A stretch of DNA of 64,000 nucleotides from Serinus canaria (taxonomy: Eukaryota; Chordata; Aves; Passeriformes; Fringillidae), in contig NC_066313.1 in assembly GCF_022539315.1 (NCBI RefSeq), positions 9,117,764 to 9,181,763 on the forward strand. Direction: 5' to 3'. How positions within the stretch are numbered: the stretch's first letter is position 1; each line of letters opens with the position of its first letter. The translations under genes and the position numbers were made by a program. Below, piece after piece: positions 52,753-64,000 of this stretch. The notes under the pieces are model-generated. The model saw only the letters and a program-made list of their open reading frames with translations, did no database searches and was not told where the DNA came from.

Positions 52753-52953
52753 ATAATACACCAGTAAACTGTCCTTGACTGTTTGATCCCACATAGCCTA
52801 TATCGAGAAGGTCACTGGCATTGCGTTGGTGACCTCCTCGCAAGACTTCACCTTTTCTGGGTCCAGTTGATCCTTTAGAAGAAGATGTTCCTGAAGAGCT
52901 GTGGCCACCAGGGGATGGGAAGTTGGGTTTACTATATGGTACGAGTGCCTCTT
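52753..52953 (-). CDS. ROBO2: ROBO2 penultimate exon, last sense codons
   Basis: The acceptor TTTGCTTTTCTAG is followed by 201 nt: the last two bases of a split Glu codon, 66 codons and a final single T. The peptide includes ALVPYSKPNFPSPGGH, SSSKGSTGPRKGEVL, HQRNASDLLDIGY and SNSQGQFTG, which is the characteristic C-terminus of ROBO2. The last two codons read Val-Leu; from memory mammals have Glu-Leu before the stop. The donor is TTAT|GTAAGT. The leftover T pairs with AG from the terminal exon to form TAG. If the following 994-bp intron were retained, the frame would run eight residues further (CKFTSSSS) and then stop at TAA. The Ser/Gly-rich composition fits a disordered tail and suggests phosphorylation, although no known enzymatic motif is present. 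Identity is very secure. Confidence 0.95.
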
Positions 52954-55900
52954 CTAGAAAAGCAAAACAAAGCAAAATAAATACCAATGAAGCCCTAGAA
53001 GTAGGAATAAACAAGCTATTCATTTATGCATGTCATAGTCATTCACATCTGTCTTTTCTCTTGCTTTATAGCATAACAATTTTACAAAAGAAAATACACA
53101 ACTAAGAGCTTTATCCCAGGGACAGAGAAGCCAGTATGAATTTAAATCTTCCTTCCTTGTGAACTCCTAAGTCAGTTTGTATTAATTATAAGAAGTCTAG
53201 ATTCATTATGAATAAGAGATCATGAATCATAGATACTTTAATAAAAATAGGTGAACACGCAATTTCCAAAACAATGAAGCTATGATTAGATTTTTGCTTC
53301 GAGCCTACATAAATGTGCTTTTTCCTTTTCTTTAGCTTAGATTATGGCAACATTACCTCAATCAGTTTAGATAAAGAATAACAATATCAGCTAATTTAAT
53401 TAGCTTCCAGCAACTCAGTAATTTCTAGCGACACAAAGTACACTGACAATTTTTATTTAACTGGTGTTGAATTACATTGGAAAATATTATATTATACATT
53501 GCAGTTGCAATATTTGGGGTGGATAAATAATCCTGCAGTTTGATTCACATTCCGTTATGAGCAAAAGGCTTACTTTTGCTCACTTGGATTCTTTTTCTGT
53601 GAAGACCTGTAATAATGAACCTCTTTCAAAAGCAGGATTAATGGCAATAAGGCATAAGACTGTATGTCTTCATATAGCATGAAGTAAAACAAGACATCAG
53701 TTCTGATTAGAGTTTCCTGGACATATTGTTGTAATAATCCAAATCTAAGAAGCATCACAGCAGAACTGATTTAACACAGAAATAGAAGCTCTATTTTATT
53801 TCTTTGCTGTGTATGATCCACTTTTGCCCTCTCAGAAGCTGAAGAAAGAGATCTTGCTAAATATAGTTTGAGTCAAGAAAGAATATGAGTATATATGCCT
53901 AACCTCAAACACAGCATTGTCCCTTCTGAAATCAGTGGGATTTCTATGCTTGAATCTTTCCTTTTTTCAAAGTGAATTTTGGTCCAAAGGGTTTTCTTTA
54001 TTTTGGTTTTCCAATTGTCTTCACTCTTCAACACTCTTTTGAGGAGAAATGGACTTTCTTTGACAGAGGGCAGGAACACAGAAAGAAAAGTAGGTGGGGA
54101 TGGTTGGAAAGAAAGAGGAGATAAAAATGCTTTGAAGCCTTTGCAAAGACTGCAGCAGAGGCATAATTAACTTAGAGAAGTGCTAAATGAGAACAAATTT
54201 GTGGAAGAAATGCAGAATTTTGTTATTTCCCACAAGAGAGTAGGATGTGGGGATTCCCCACGTGAGCTGCCCGTTGAACTGAGCCTGTTTTTAAGGTAAA
54301 TCTGTTGCAGAAGAGGACAGGCAGCTGACTTCTTTCCCTGCCAAAGTATCTCCCTCTGGTCCTGCCAAGGGACCAGAACATTTGTGCTGCAGGATGTAAG
54401 GGCATTATCAGTGTTTTGTGCTATGAATGTGTGCTGTCCTTGCTGGAAAAAAAAAAAATGAATGCTTGAAAGACTCTGTAAAATGGCATTTAACAGCCAT
54501 AGTCTCTCCTAAATTATGCTACTTGTTTTTTTATATATCAAGACCTAACAATAGAGTCTGATGCAAACCTAGTTTCCAAAGGCTGGCTAAAATATGGAAC
54601 AGTTTGCATTAAGGCAGCAATAAAGCAAGTAGCATAAATCAGTTTAGCAGAAAGCTGGATACATTTTTAAAGGATGAAAACAAAAGTCACTAGCATAGCA
54701 AAAGAGTTGGAAAATGACATATATAGTCAATTGATTTGTTTGTCTAGCTTGTGGACTCAGGATAAGGCCTCCTTCGGGTTCAATGAAATATTGAGGAAAA
54801 ACGACCATGAATAAATATAAAGTGCATTATCAATATAGAGCATATGGTATGTTAAATTATCTGCTGTGCCCTCAGAAATAAACATAATCCATAAAATAAG
54901 GAATTGTGACATAAACAAAGGCTAAGTTTTACACAACATTCTAGCACATGAAAAGTAGTTGTCTCCAGTCCTGAGAATGGGCTCACATTTATTAAACTCT
55001 CCAAACAGTGCCCCATGTCCAGGCCTTCAAAGAATATGGGGAGGTTTTCCTGGTGCCTTTTTCTTTGAAATACTGAGCCATTAATTTGAAGATATAATTC
55101 TAGCCCCTGGGAAATCAGGATGTGTGTATAACAATGCTTCTATACCTCAGAAAATAACCAAAAGGCTTTTCCTGCTATCAAAATTATTGTAACCTGATCT
55201 AGTACCACTTTGTTGGGGGTAAGCTGAGAATGTCATATTTGATGGGCTTTAACTCCAGTTCTACAATGAGGCCATTGCCAGGAACTCAGTGATCTTGCTT
55301 ACACTGAAAGCAACCAATGGAAAAAGAGATCCCAGACTTAGGTATTTTTATTCTATTCAACTTCAAACTGAAGGTCTTGCTTCCAAAAGTTCCCTCACAG
55401 CTTGGTAACATCTGAATGAAACCCCATAACTTGCAAATTATCTATTTTCTGGAAACTGTTAAGTAATACTAACAACTCTTTTTTGGAAATGCATTGAAAA
55501 CTGGGACAGAATAGATTTCCAAAGAACTATGCCATTAATAAAGGAAAAGGGAAGAAGCACAAATAATATTATTAAAACACCCAAATTCAGTGATATAAAC
55601 CAACGTCACGTGCAAGAGTAGCCTTTTTAAAATCTACCAGAGACAAGAGTGCAGAGCAAGAAAGCTGCAGTGCAAGAGGCTGGAATGAGAATGCAGAGAG
55701 AGAGATATGAAGTCCTGGCCCACCTTGTGCACAAACTTTGTGAACTCCTCACACCAGGATAAACTCATAGCATCTCCTAGAAGCATCATTTTTTATGCAT
55801 AAAGGATATGCACTTGCTCTCAGCATCTTGAATTTGACAAGAACAGGATAACCACTTCAGTTTAGAACACTGGAAGTGTCAAGATCAAGTTCTCTTTGTT

Positions 55901-57297
55901 TATGGGCAGATAAATGGCCATATGCCAATTCCTATGGCAGGATAGGAATTTTACTACTGTATAAGCTCTGCATCTCAGAATAAATGAGAAATTCTATTTA
56001 CACACTTGTGATACAGAGGAAAAAGAAGGGACTTCTTTCAAAGCAGGTCAGAGAGGCATCCTTAATAATAATTTCCAAGGGAATGAGAAGTGCAAGGTAC
56101 ATTTCGGCTATTTTCTATGTGTTTGTACATCTTATAAACTGCAATTAAAATTGCCATTTCACCAAGCAGCATGAATTTCACACACTATTTTTAAACTGTG
56201 ACTTCACATGGTGATTTCAGAACATGAGCAGCCACTCGCTTGTTTATGCAGCCAACAAATTAGGGAGTTTTAACAGTACCATTATTGTTATTTTTTTAAA
56301 ATATGAATTGTATTTAAAATATTTAAATTTTAAATACAGGTAGCAGTGTTTTCTCTAGGAGGACTTTATTCAGCAAATCCTGTTGCCATGACAGATTTGT
56401 CTGCACACTGCTCTTCTTTTTATAGTATGTCAATGGCACTAGCATGTTAGATTAACAAGGAGCTTTAAGAGTGAATAAAATCAAGAACAATATGGATGAT
56501 AAGAGTACCTCTAGTGTGACTGTGGGAGCTACATACATAAGAGAAGAAACAGCGTAACCCTACAAAAAACCTCACACGCAGTATAATTTTTTGTTTAAAT
56601 CTTGTCCTCTTGTATCACTCTAATCAGTACTGCACTGGGATGAGGTGATTAATGGGTTAAAGAAAATGCCCTAGGATAAAAGAGCAGCTTTTACTTGAGG
56701 TCAGGCTGAGAGATGGAAACTGTGAATACTGTAGAAATCCAACTCCAGCCCAGCATCACCTCCTGTGCACATTTGTGCTGACTTGAAATCCATTTAGGTG
56801 CTAAAGTCAGCTTGGGGCAAGGTGCAGGTCCTGTATGAAAGTGAAAACCTGTGCTGTCATCTTGCTGGGCTTAAGAGATGAATGCTACTTTGTCATAGGC
56901 TGGAATAAAGAGAAGAGAGGGTTTTTAATGCAGCTGAAAGGAATGTCAGTAGCTCAGAAGGATCAGCCTTCTTGCAGACATGTAAAAACTGCTGCCAACT
57001 TGGAATCAGGTTGAAAGAACTGGAAAATATGGCCCTATATGTATAAGTAAATACATGTAACAAAAGATACTCTAAAAATCTCTTTCCTTCCCTGCTGGCC
57101 CAGAATTGTTCCTATTTTCTCCATTGCTATGCTTGAGAACATTATTCATTTCCAAAACACTGCAAAGAGCGCACCGAGTCAGGCGCTAGTGAGATTTCAT
57201 TGTTGCAGGAGGGAAGATAGCTGGATCACAAGCTCTCATTTCACTTTGCCTTTCCCTATTTTCCAGCCTGACCCTTGCCAGAGCTCTCCCAGAGAGG

Positions 57298-57782
57298 TGT
57301 GAGGTGATCCTAGAGCCGTGCCAGGCAGAGGGGTGGAGCAGCCCTCTCAGAATCTCTGCTGGTCAGAGTGACCCCGAGATACGTTCAAGTCTCTTTTCCC
57401 AGCCTGACTGTCCAAGGAGGAGTCAGGATTCCTCGGCTGTGGTTTTCAAGGTTGTTTACAATTTCTTATCTGTAACATTCTTTCCCTGGCTTGCTGAGGT
57501 CCGTTCAGCAGGTCAGTCAGAGGCACACTGACCACCCCCAGAAGCAGTGTTGTCTTTTATACTAAAAACTACGTGCACATTATTTACAATAATTTCCCAA
57601 TACCTATCACCTATGTTAGACAGTGTTCCTACCTTAAACCAATCCAAAAGGGCCAGCATGACCCAGAACATAGAGGCTAAGAAGAAGGAGAAAGGAGGAA
57701 AAAACACTCCCAAATTCCTCCATCTTGGGACCCCGAGCCCCTATTCTAAAAACCCCAAAAATCTCCTTTTCACCCTGTGACA
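57298..57782 (-). mobile_element. Solo LTR of a passerine-type endogenous retrovirus
   Basis: Read on the minus strand the element starts TGTCACAGGGTGAAAAGG and continues through a GGGGTTTTTAGAATAGGGG-like block and GATGGAGGAATTTGGGAGTG. It then has an AGTATAAAAGAC promoter box and ends near CACCTCACA. This layout matches LTRs I know from songbird genomes, probably ERVL- or ERVK-like; the family is uncertain. No internal gag or pol sequence is attached, so it is a solo LTR, a recombination remnant that encodes no protein. The 5' end at 57782 (TGT) is fairly clear. The 3' end at 57298 is approximate, and I found no matching target-site duplication. It lies 218 bp downstream of a ROBO2 donor and in the same orientation as the gene. 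Confidence 0.7.
57554..57561 (-). promoter_or_regulatory. TATA box within the solo LTR
   Basis: The minus strand reads TATAAAAG about 220 nt into the LTR, where a U3 promoter would lie. The plus strand shows CTTTTATA at these positions. Activity is unknown. Confidence 0.45.
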
Positions 57783-57999
57783 AACTATCATTCTGCTTAA
57801 CCTCTCTTGACTTGTAATTCTTGATATAAAGGTGGTAACTTGCTCTGTGGGTCAAGTTCAATGTCACAGGGGTCTTGGGCTCTGTGCTGAGGTCTTTGAG
57901 CCCCCTGGCAGGGGCTCGAGCCATCCAGGACAGCCAGAGAGATGTCCTGGGTTCTGACACGGCCCCTGCCTCGCCTCGGCTGGTGCAGCGCGCACACAC

Positions 58000-58263
58000 C
58001 TGATCCGAAGGCTTGTTTGTGTTGGGCTTTCCTGAAATCCTCTTGGCGGTCTGTAGAGCTTATCCACTCCTGGGCTTGCCGCTGCCACTCTAGTGATGTC
58101 CTAGCGGGCCGGTCCAGGGAGCTCTTTGTGTCATCTACGTTGGCTGCTGCGTGCTGCCTCTCCAGAGAGCTCCCCTTCCTCTCGGCAGAGCCTCCGCGCT
58201 GGCCGGGCACTATGGGCTGCCTTAAACCCTGACCGGGGGGCGGGTCGGGTGGTGGTGGAAGAT
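58000..58263 (-). CDS. ROBO2: ROBO2 coding exon (third-last), C-terminal cytoplasmic tail
   Basis: ROBO2 is a single-pass axon-guidance receptor for Slit ligands. This exon encodes part of its disordered intracellular tail. On the minus strand an acceptor (TTTTTTAG) precedes an open frame of 87 full codons plus split codons at both ends (264 nt). The peptide opens with a proline-rich run, LPPPPDPPPGQGLRQ, and continues through ERKGSSLERQ, DDTKSSLDRPARTSLEWQRQ and QEWISSTDRQED to QAFGS. I recognise this order as the tail of vertebrate ROBO2; ROBO1 ends differently. The donor is TCAG|GTGTGTG. The trailing G joins AA of the next exon to give Glu, restoring the GSEEAL junction of the family. The exon is far richer in GC and CpG than its surroundings. 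There is no initiator here; a GTG-start reading of the same frame is only the exon interior. Exact boundaries are inferred from splice consensus and phase, not transcripts. Confidence 0.93.
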
Positions 58264-61200
58264 CTAAAAAATGTGAATAACATTCAGGTGAACTGATTTT
58301 TTTCTTTCAACTGAAACAGAAGGTCTGCTTTCGACGCTGAAAAGTGCCTTGCAAACGGTACGAGCCACCAAATCGGTTTTAAAAGGAGGAAATTTCATGT
58401 TAATCAGAAAAGGGTTTTAACTACTGCTAGCTCTTTATTCTGGTTGCTGTGTTTCTACCTCTTTCTAACTTCCATAAAAATCCATAGGCTCTGAGCCCTG
58501 ACTTACACGTCCAAGCATGAGACTGTACTTCAGCTGTTTTGTTCAGTAACAATAAGGAATTAAGAAAGGCAGTGGAAAACTGATCCATCCGTGCCAATTG
58601 ACAATTTCCCTCCACCCTACTGGGGCTTGCTTCATTCTGGTTTTGGGCTACACTTTCAGCTCGAGGTGAAAACTCAAAATCTAACATAGAACTTCATCAA
58701 AATGAAGAAAATGCTACAAATGTTGGGAAAAATTAACTGTGAAACCTACTGTCATTGAAAAAGCACCAGTACATCCCTGACCAGTGTGTTTTAAATGGAA
58801 CCACCAAGAAATGGGTGAGAATTTTAGTCAATGAAATGAAGAGCTAGACTCTTCAGAGAATAGAGGATGGCCACTCCTAAGTTCAGTAGTCCTGCAAATA
58901 TAACCAATTAAAACACAATTTCAGCTTACAGAAAGACACTTGCCTGGTCTCTAACAACTTCTGTCCTTTTCAAGTTTGTGACTTGGACTACTAAGATGTT
59001 TGTAGAATTGAAGGTCAACCTTCTAAACACATTTGTGAGAACAAAAAGTGCACTTTTTTATTAGTCCATGACCCAAGGCAATTATAGACTCAGGATAATT
59101 CTAATTCTAAATGCAACTTTTTCATGTAAATGATATAATAGACTCAATAGTCCAGATTATTTAAAAGGAAAAAAAAAAACCCCAGAAAATAGAAGCACGT
59201 TTAGTATCCTAATGAAAATTCTTCTATATCATATACACATTTTTTACAAGGAACAATTTTTTGATTATTCTGTTTTGGAGCAATAGGTAGCCCAAGTAAA
59301 TCTCTGCAGCCACACCAACTTCACAAAAACCTGTGTTAGCTTACAGTAGATTTGGGTCTGACCTGTTTCCTAGTTCTTTCTATCTTACTGTGTTGTGAAG
59401 GTTTATCAAGGAATTGAACTTGGCTCAGTAACAGGAATGGAAAAGTAAACCTCTGTTTTGCCTGCAGGGAAGTCTGATGTTTATAACTCTAGTGCAACTG
59501 AAATTCATTCTATAAATTGGTCAGGAGGCCTTTGGAGGGAGTTTATTTCAAAGTCTCTAATCCAGCTTTATATAATGCTTTATATAATGCCTATACAGAA
59601 TTTTTCCTGTCCTTGCTGTAAGAGGTGATACTTATACCTCACATATGGAGCATAAATGCTTCCAAAGTTGCTGGGATGTCATTCCAGTCAACACTGTCTC
59701 TTACAGGTTATATGAGATGTACAGGTTATTTGTGTTTTCAAGAGAAAAAAGTTGTACCCGGTGATGCTCCTGTGCCTTTGCTCACAGCTGCAGTGCTGTG
59801 GCCCAGATTAAGATAAGCACCCTCTGGCAAGAACATCCTTTTAATAATCTGTCAGAGAGCTTGGTGCATGCTTTATGTTCAGCACTAATTTATTTGAGAA
59901 ATTTTTCGTTATGAATATAGATGCGACCTTTCATGACAATGACTGCACTTGAGTTACTGTAGGTGGAAGCAGGAGGGTATGGGAGCTTGCCAATGTTAAA
60001 ATTGCTTTATAGTGCTGGCTTCCAAAGTGGCATTTCTTATAATTGATTTTATTGCGATCATAACCAGTTAATGCACAGAACCACAACACTGGCATCTGCT
60101 TATGCAATCTGAAATAGAGATCACTGAAGTTGTGATTTATAAGCACTTTGTGGAGATGCATTGAATCCAATAAACACAGCCGTAACACCACATCAGACTA
60201 TGCAATTTTCCCAGATAAAATATTTACCGTTCAATATAAGCAAAATTTTCAAGTAGTAACACAGGAAAAAAAAAAAAGTTAAAATTATTGCAGTATTAAA
60301 GTTTAAACAGACTACCCTACTAAAGAAATTGCTAATAGTTGTTATTAATTAGATACTTAAAAGGAAAGAAGGCTTGTACTTAAACTGTACTGCATGTTCT
60401 AGAGCTGGCTGCAACTCCTGGAATTACCGTAGAGTTGTGGTGTTGATCTACTGCTAACTTGATTATTGCTTTTATCCATCCACAAAACAAGCATAAAGAC
60501 TGACTAATGCATAGAAGTGAAATGAAACACCATGTTTGTAAATTTCCTTGGGTGCTTTAAACCTATGGATAAGTTGAAGAGAAAAGTAAAATGTATCTTG
60601 CAATGAAGCTTCACAGAATTCTAGAACTACAGGCACTTTGGAATTAACATTAACTGGTTCTGGCCTGAGTACAAACTTACTGAACTGTGTAACATGTGTC
60701 TGAGAAGATCTTTAGGAACAGTTATTAATTGTAGCCAAACATCATCTGACTAAACTGTTTGTTTCTTCACCTCCTTACTCAGGTTGACAGCCACAGTAAA
60801 ACCTACCTGTCCTTTTTGATAAAAGAATCTGGAAGGGAGGTTCATTTGGAAATGTGGCTTTTGATTTGCTTTACAACATACATCCTGCATTGTAAATCTT
60901 GCGCCTTAGTAAATAACTAAGTATTTTGTGCTCTCTTGCCTGGGTTGATAGAAAGATTCCATCTGGAGTCATGCGCTTCTTCCTCTAACACCATTGAGAA
61001 CAGTCTTGCCTTGCCTTGGCTTTCCTACCCCTGCTAAAGGGGTAGCAGATGTCCACTGAGTTAGAAGTCCCAGATCCTCACAGGAAGACAGATTACCACA
61101 TAAAGGCAATCATGCCAAGCATTCCATCATGTCAGTCCCTTCAGAGAAGTTCTGAATTCAGAAATGTAGAGACTTCAGTGTGAGGATACCCAGAGTGGTA

Positions 61201-64000
61201 ACACTGATTCACCCTACCTCGATCTAAATCTCATTTATACTTCAGGTGGTAGGGAAAATACCTGAAAGCCTGCACTGAGCTAGTAACTTTCTAGGTGAGT
61301 AGGATGTCATCCAGACTTTCATTTTGAAACCTCTAACGGCAGGATTATCAAACCTGCAAGGCAATTCATAAGTACACTGGTGGGGAGGTGATGGTTTTAT
61401 TGATTCAGTAATGGAGGGATTGTGATTGAGGAGCTGTAGGACATCAGAGTGTCTGATAAGGGGGAGATGGATATTCAGTCTGGGATTACTCCAGCCCTTC
61501 TTTAGAAGGCAGAGCATTGGCTAAATGATTCTGGCAGCAGTCAAGGTTTGGCACAGCTTCTCATTATTAACTGGAAAAAGCAGTGAGCTAAAGAACCTAT
61601 AAGGACACACCTTTCTACCTGTGCCAGTGATCTCTTCTCATAGGAGAGATAATTACTGTGACATTTAATAAGCCCCTGAAACACTTTATAACATCAGAAG
61701 GTAAGTATTTTCTCAACATTAAACATTATTTTTAACACACAGTAGGAAGTTAGTAGCAATGCATGGTAACATTAGTCTTACGTTCCAGTTCTCCTTTTCA
61801 AACCCTAAGCATATTTCCCTTCTGCTTGCTCTTTGATTTTGTTTTGCATATCATAGACATTTAAGGAAGGGCTTTTAACTTCAGTCTCACAGTTACTGTG
61901 CTGCAAACTATATGACAGAATCCACTGTGTTGCTGTTCATGACTACATTGTTGCTAGGAAAACAAATTATTCCTTGAGCACTAACATTAAAACCAGGCTT
62001 TTATTTGGGGTTTTTTTTTCAGTTTTGTTTTATGGTGGATTGTGAGATCAGAATGAAAGTTTTGACCATCTGAGGGATTTATAACATATTCTTCCTCTGC
62101 GGATTTGCTGTTGTCTCCATAGTCTTTCAGGATGTGGAAGTGAAAAAACAAGTTGTACAGCAAGACAATTGTGAAGACTCCATCTAGAGTCAGTCTCTAG
62201 AGGTTTCTGACCTGCAGCTGAAGGAAATGAAGAAGCAGGGTTTTAGGGGATTTGTGTGGATTGCTGTCAAAACTAAGCAAGAAGTTGAGGCCTCAAATGC
62301 TTACACGGTCTGAGATGTGTGTGCTATGTGTTAAATATTACAGTTTCTGAGGTCTTTTGCACTGTCCCACATGGTTACAGTTAACAAGGAGGAAGCACTC
62401 AGGATGTGTATAGGAATGGGCAGAGAAAGCTGGAGCTTTCTTGGGCAATGAAAATTGAAAATGACAGACATCCGGTGTGGGATGAGACTTAAACACAGGA
62501 TACCAGGACTCATCCAACTTGGGAATTTGAAAACAACTGGCAAACCAAGTGTATTCCCACAAGACAAATCCAAGAGGAAGCAGTTATAAGGCAATGGATT
62601 TGAGACATCAGAAAAAACAGAGAAAATGTATAGTGATGCTTTTCACAGAAATCAGGATGGCCCAGGGCTGAATGGACTGGCCTGGATTAGAGCTTGGAAT
62701 TGCTGAGTCTATCTGAGGCTCTCCTACTTCCTTTTTCTAGCTACAGCTTAAGCATGGTGGTGTTGTCTTTGTAAAGTTCGTTGCAATATTCCACAGAAAG
62801 CACCTGGTTACCATTTTTAATTTCTGCAAATCAGAGATTCCTAAATTCAATTGTTTACATACATACAGGTGGCAGCATCAACTTCGAGCTTCCTTAATTG
62901 ACAAATGATCTTTTGCAAATTTAACTATGACTCAGACTTGACATTACACTTTAATGACTCATATTCAGTAGGAGTTGAAGCAGAAAACTGCACCATTTGT
63001 GTTTGTTTGTTTGTTCCTGTGTTAATACAGGATGGGAACTGTTCCTCTATTGCTCTAGGACATTATAAATTTTTGCAACACATAGCAAGGACTTTAACTA
63101 GGTTTATAAAAGACAAATATTAATCTAATGGTATCCAAAAGCTGTTATGGTTATTGCCCATGTCTGAGAGGCTGAAGGAAATAGCATATAATTGGTATTC
63201 TGATTTAAATATATGAAAGAAACTCCAGTAAGATTAGTATTTTATTAAGGATAAATACAAAGTAATAGGAGTCTCCTCTTTTAAAACTGGATCTCTTTAA
63301 CTTATTTAAAACAATGCCAAATTTTATGATGGAGTCACTCTCTGAGGAGCCTCACTTCCATCTGTCTTGTGACCTAAACTGGACCCCCATTAATTTTCTG
63401 GTATCCACACTGTTGTAAAACACTTCTGTAGCAATAGTATTCAGAAGCAGAAGGATTAGTGTCCACCATGCTGAGAGCACTACAAACTCACATGTACACA
63501 GAATTTGTGGCCTAAGATGCTCACAGTTCAGGGTGACAGGATATGGCATTGAGAAGGGTTAGCAAACATGTTCAGCAAGAGTATTGCCACCACTACAAGT
63601 TACTTGCAGCTACTGTTCTCATAGGCACATCTATTCAACGGATCTGTGTAATACAGAGGCCTCTGTAATATATTCACAAGGGGAGGGAATTGATGTGTAA
63701 AGGAACTTGGATCCATAAAAACAGAATCTAAGCTACTTTAAGCTGTTTCCACAAATAATATCCAAGGGAGAATGAGCCATAGAGCAGGAGATGTAACAAT
63801 AACCCCTTTGGTGAACACTCTGATCATTTCAACACCAACAGGTGCAAGGCCAGGGATCAGAAGAAATGAGGGGGAGGTAGCCAGCTGGCCACCTTCCTAT
63901 CCAGTCTTACTCGAAAACTAACTTGTGTCTTTTGCCAGACCCAAGAAGGGTAGACAAAGAAAATGGAAGAAAGAGCTGATCTTAATTATTAGATGAGCAG
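58264..64000 (-). other. ROBO2: ROBO2 upstream intron sequence, partial
   Basis: This is the sequence upstream of the third-last exon, running off the window edge. I scanned the minus strand for donor consensus next to open frames and found no segment matching a known ROBO2 exon. The next constitutive exon is therefore probably outside the window. One speculative cassette exon is listed separately at 58507-58680. A 14-bp period duplication (CTTTATATAATG twice) lies near 59567-59588. Confidence 0.65.
58507..58680 (-). other. Speculative frame-preserving cassette exon in ROBO2
   Basis: On the minus strand a possible acceptor (CTATGTTAG) is followed by 174 nt open in one frame and a good donor (ACGT|GTAAGTCA). 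Entry and exit are both phase 1, the same phase as the junction into the known exon at 58263, so inclusion would insert 58 residues without a frameshift. The predicted peptide has a polar Ser/Glu/Gln/Asn half (SPRAESVAQNQNEASPS) and then a leucine-rich patch (FLNSLLLLN). I do not recognise it in any ROBO protein. The intron to the next exon would be only 243 bp. Chance co-occurrence is the likelier explanation. Confidence 0.18.

Larger units (their letters stand above)
52954..57999 (-). other. ROBO2: ROBO2 intron (5046 bp) carrying an LTR
   Basis: The intron lies between GTGTGTG (donor) and CTTTTCTAG (acceptor). Apart from the LTR at its 5' end (57298-57782), it is AT-rich unique sequence with no further exon that I recognise. 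Short tracts include a 12-A run near 54447-54458. Confidence 0.8.

Noticed and set aside
57797..58210. 137-codon minus-strand frame as a complete small gene
   Set aside because: Its first 70 codons are ROBO2 exon interior. It has no initiation context, and it reads past the donor at 57999 into intron.
63352..63549. Minus-strand frame with a GTGAGT donor-like site near 63487-63492
   Set aside because: The peptide does not resemble ROBO2, and the exiting T would give Tyr where the family has Asp at the next exon junction.
1..64000. A novel multi-gene system, CRISPR array, tRNA or rRNA
   Set aside because: The window is a vertebrate gene end plus gene desert. I saw no regular spacer-repeat arrays, cloverleaf-like genes or clustered novel genes.

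Overview
The window is vertebrate nuclear DNA, most likely from a bird and probably a songbird. It is AT-rich and exon-poor. Its recognisable interspersed repeats are CR1 LINE 3' ends, with the avian ATTCTGTG/CATAGAATC terminal motif, and one LTR resembling passerine endogenous retrovirus LTRs. Nothing prokaryotic was seen: no operons, CRISPR arrays, tRNA or rRNA.

The only gene I can support is the 3' end of ROBO2, the Slit receptor, on the minus strand. Two coding exons are clear: 58000-58263 and 52753-52953. They join in phase (g|aa = Glu) through consensus splice sites and encode the disordered C-terminal tail. The second exon ends in a lone T before a GTAAGT donor. A strong acceptor at 51759-51760 then supplies AG, so the TAG stop codon is built across the last splice junction. 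The 3' UTR therefore starts at 51756 and runs toward lower coordinates. Its end is uncertain; I place it near 48.9 kb. It carries an exact 8-mer target for miR-218, a microRNA hosted in SLIT introns and known to target ROBO genes. The intron between the two coding exons holds an LTR in the same orientation as the gene. The stretch from 58264 to the right edge is intron, with one speculative frame-preserving cassette exon at 58507-58680.

The left 48 kb shows no recognisable gene. In other vertebrates ROBO2 and ROBO1 converge on a large gene desert, so this is probably the ROBO2-side part of it. It contains three antisense CR1 copies (6457-7405, 14014-14100, 36296-36508), one sense CR1 (29796-30061), a TGAC tetranucleotide array, short tandem duplications, A/C-rich and homopolymer tracts, and perfect or near-perfect inverted repeats. 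Several unique segments have clusters of homeodomain or POU-type motifs and could be regulatory elements. Most short reading frames here look like chance or repeat-derived frames.
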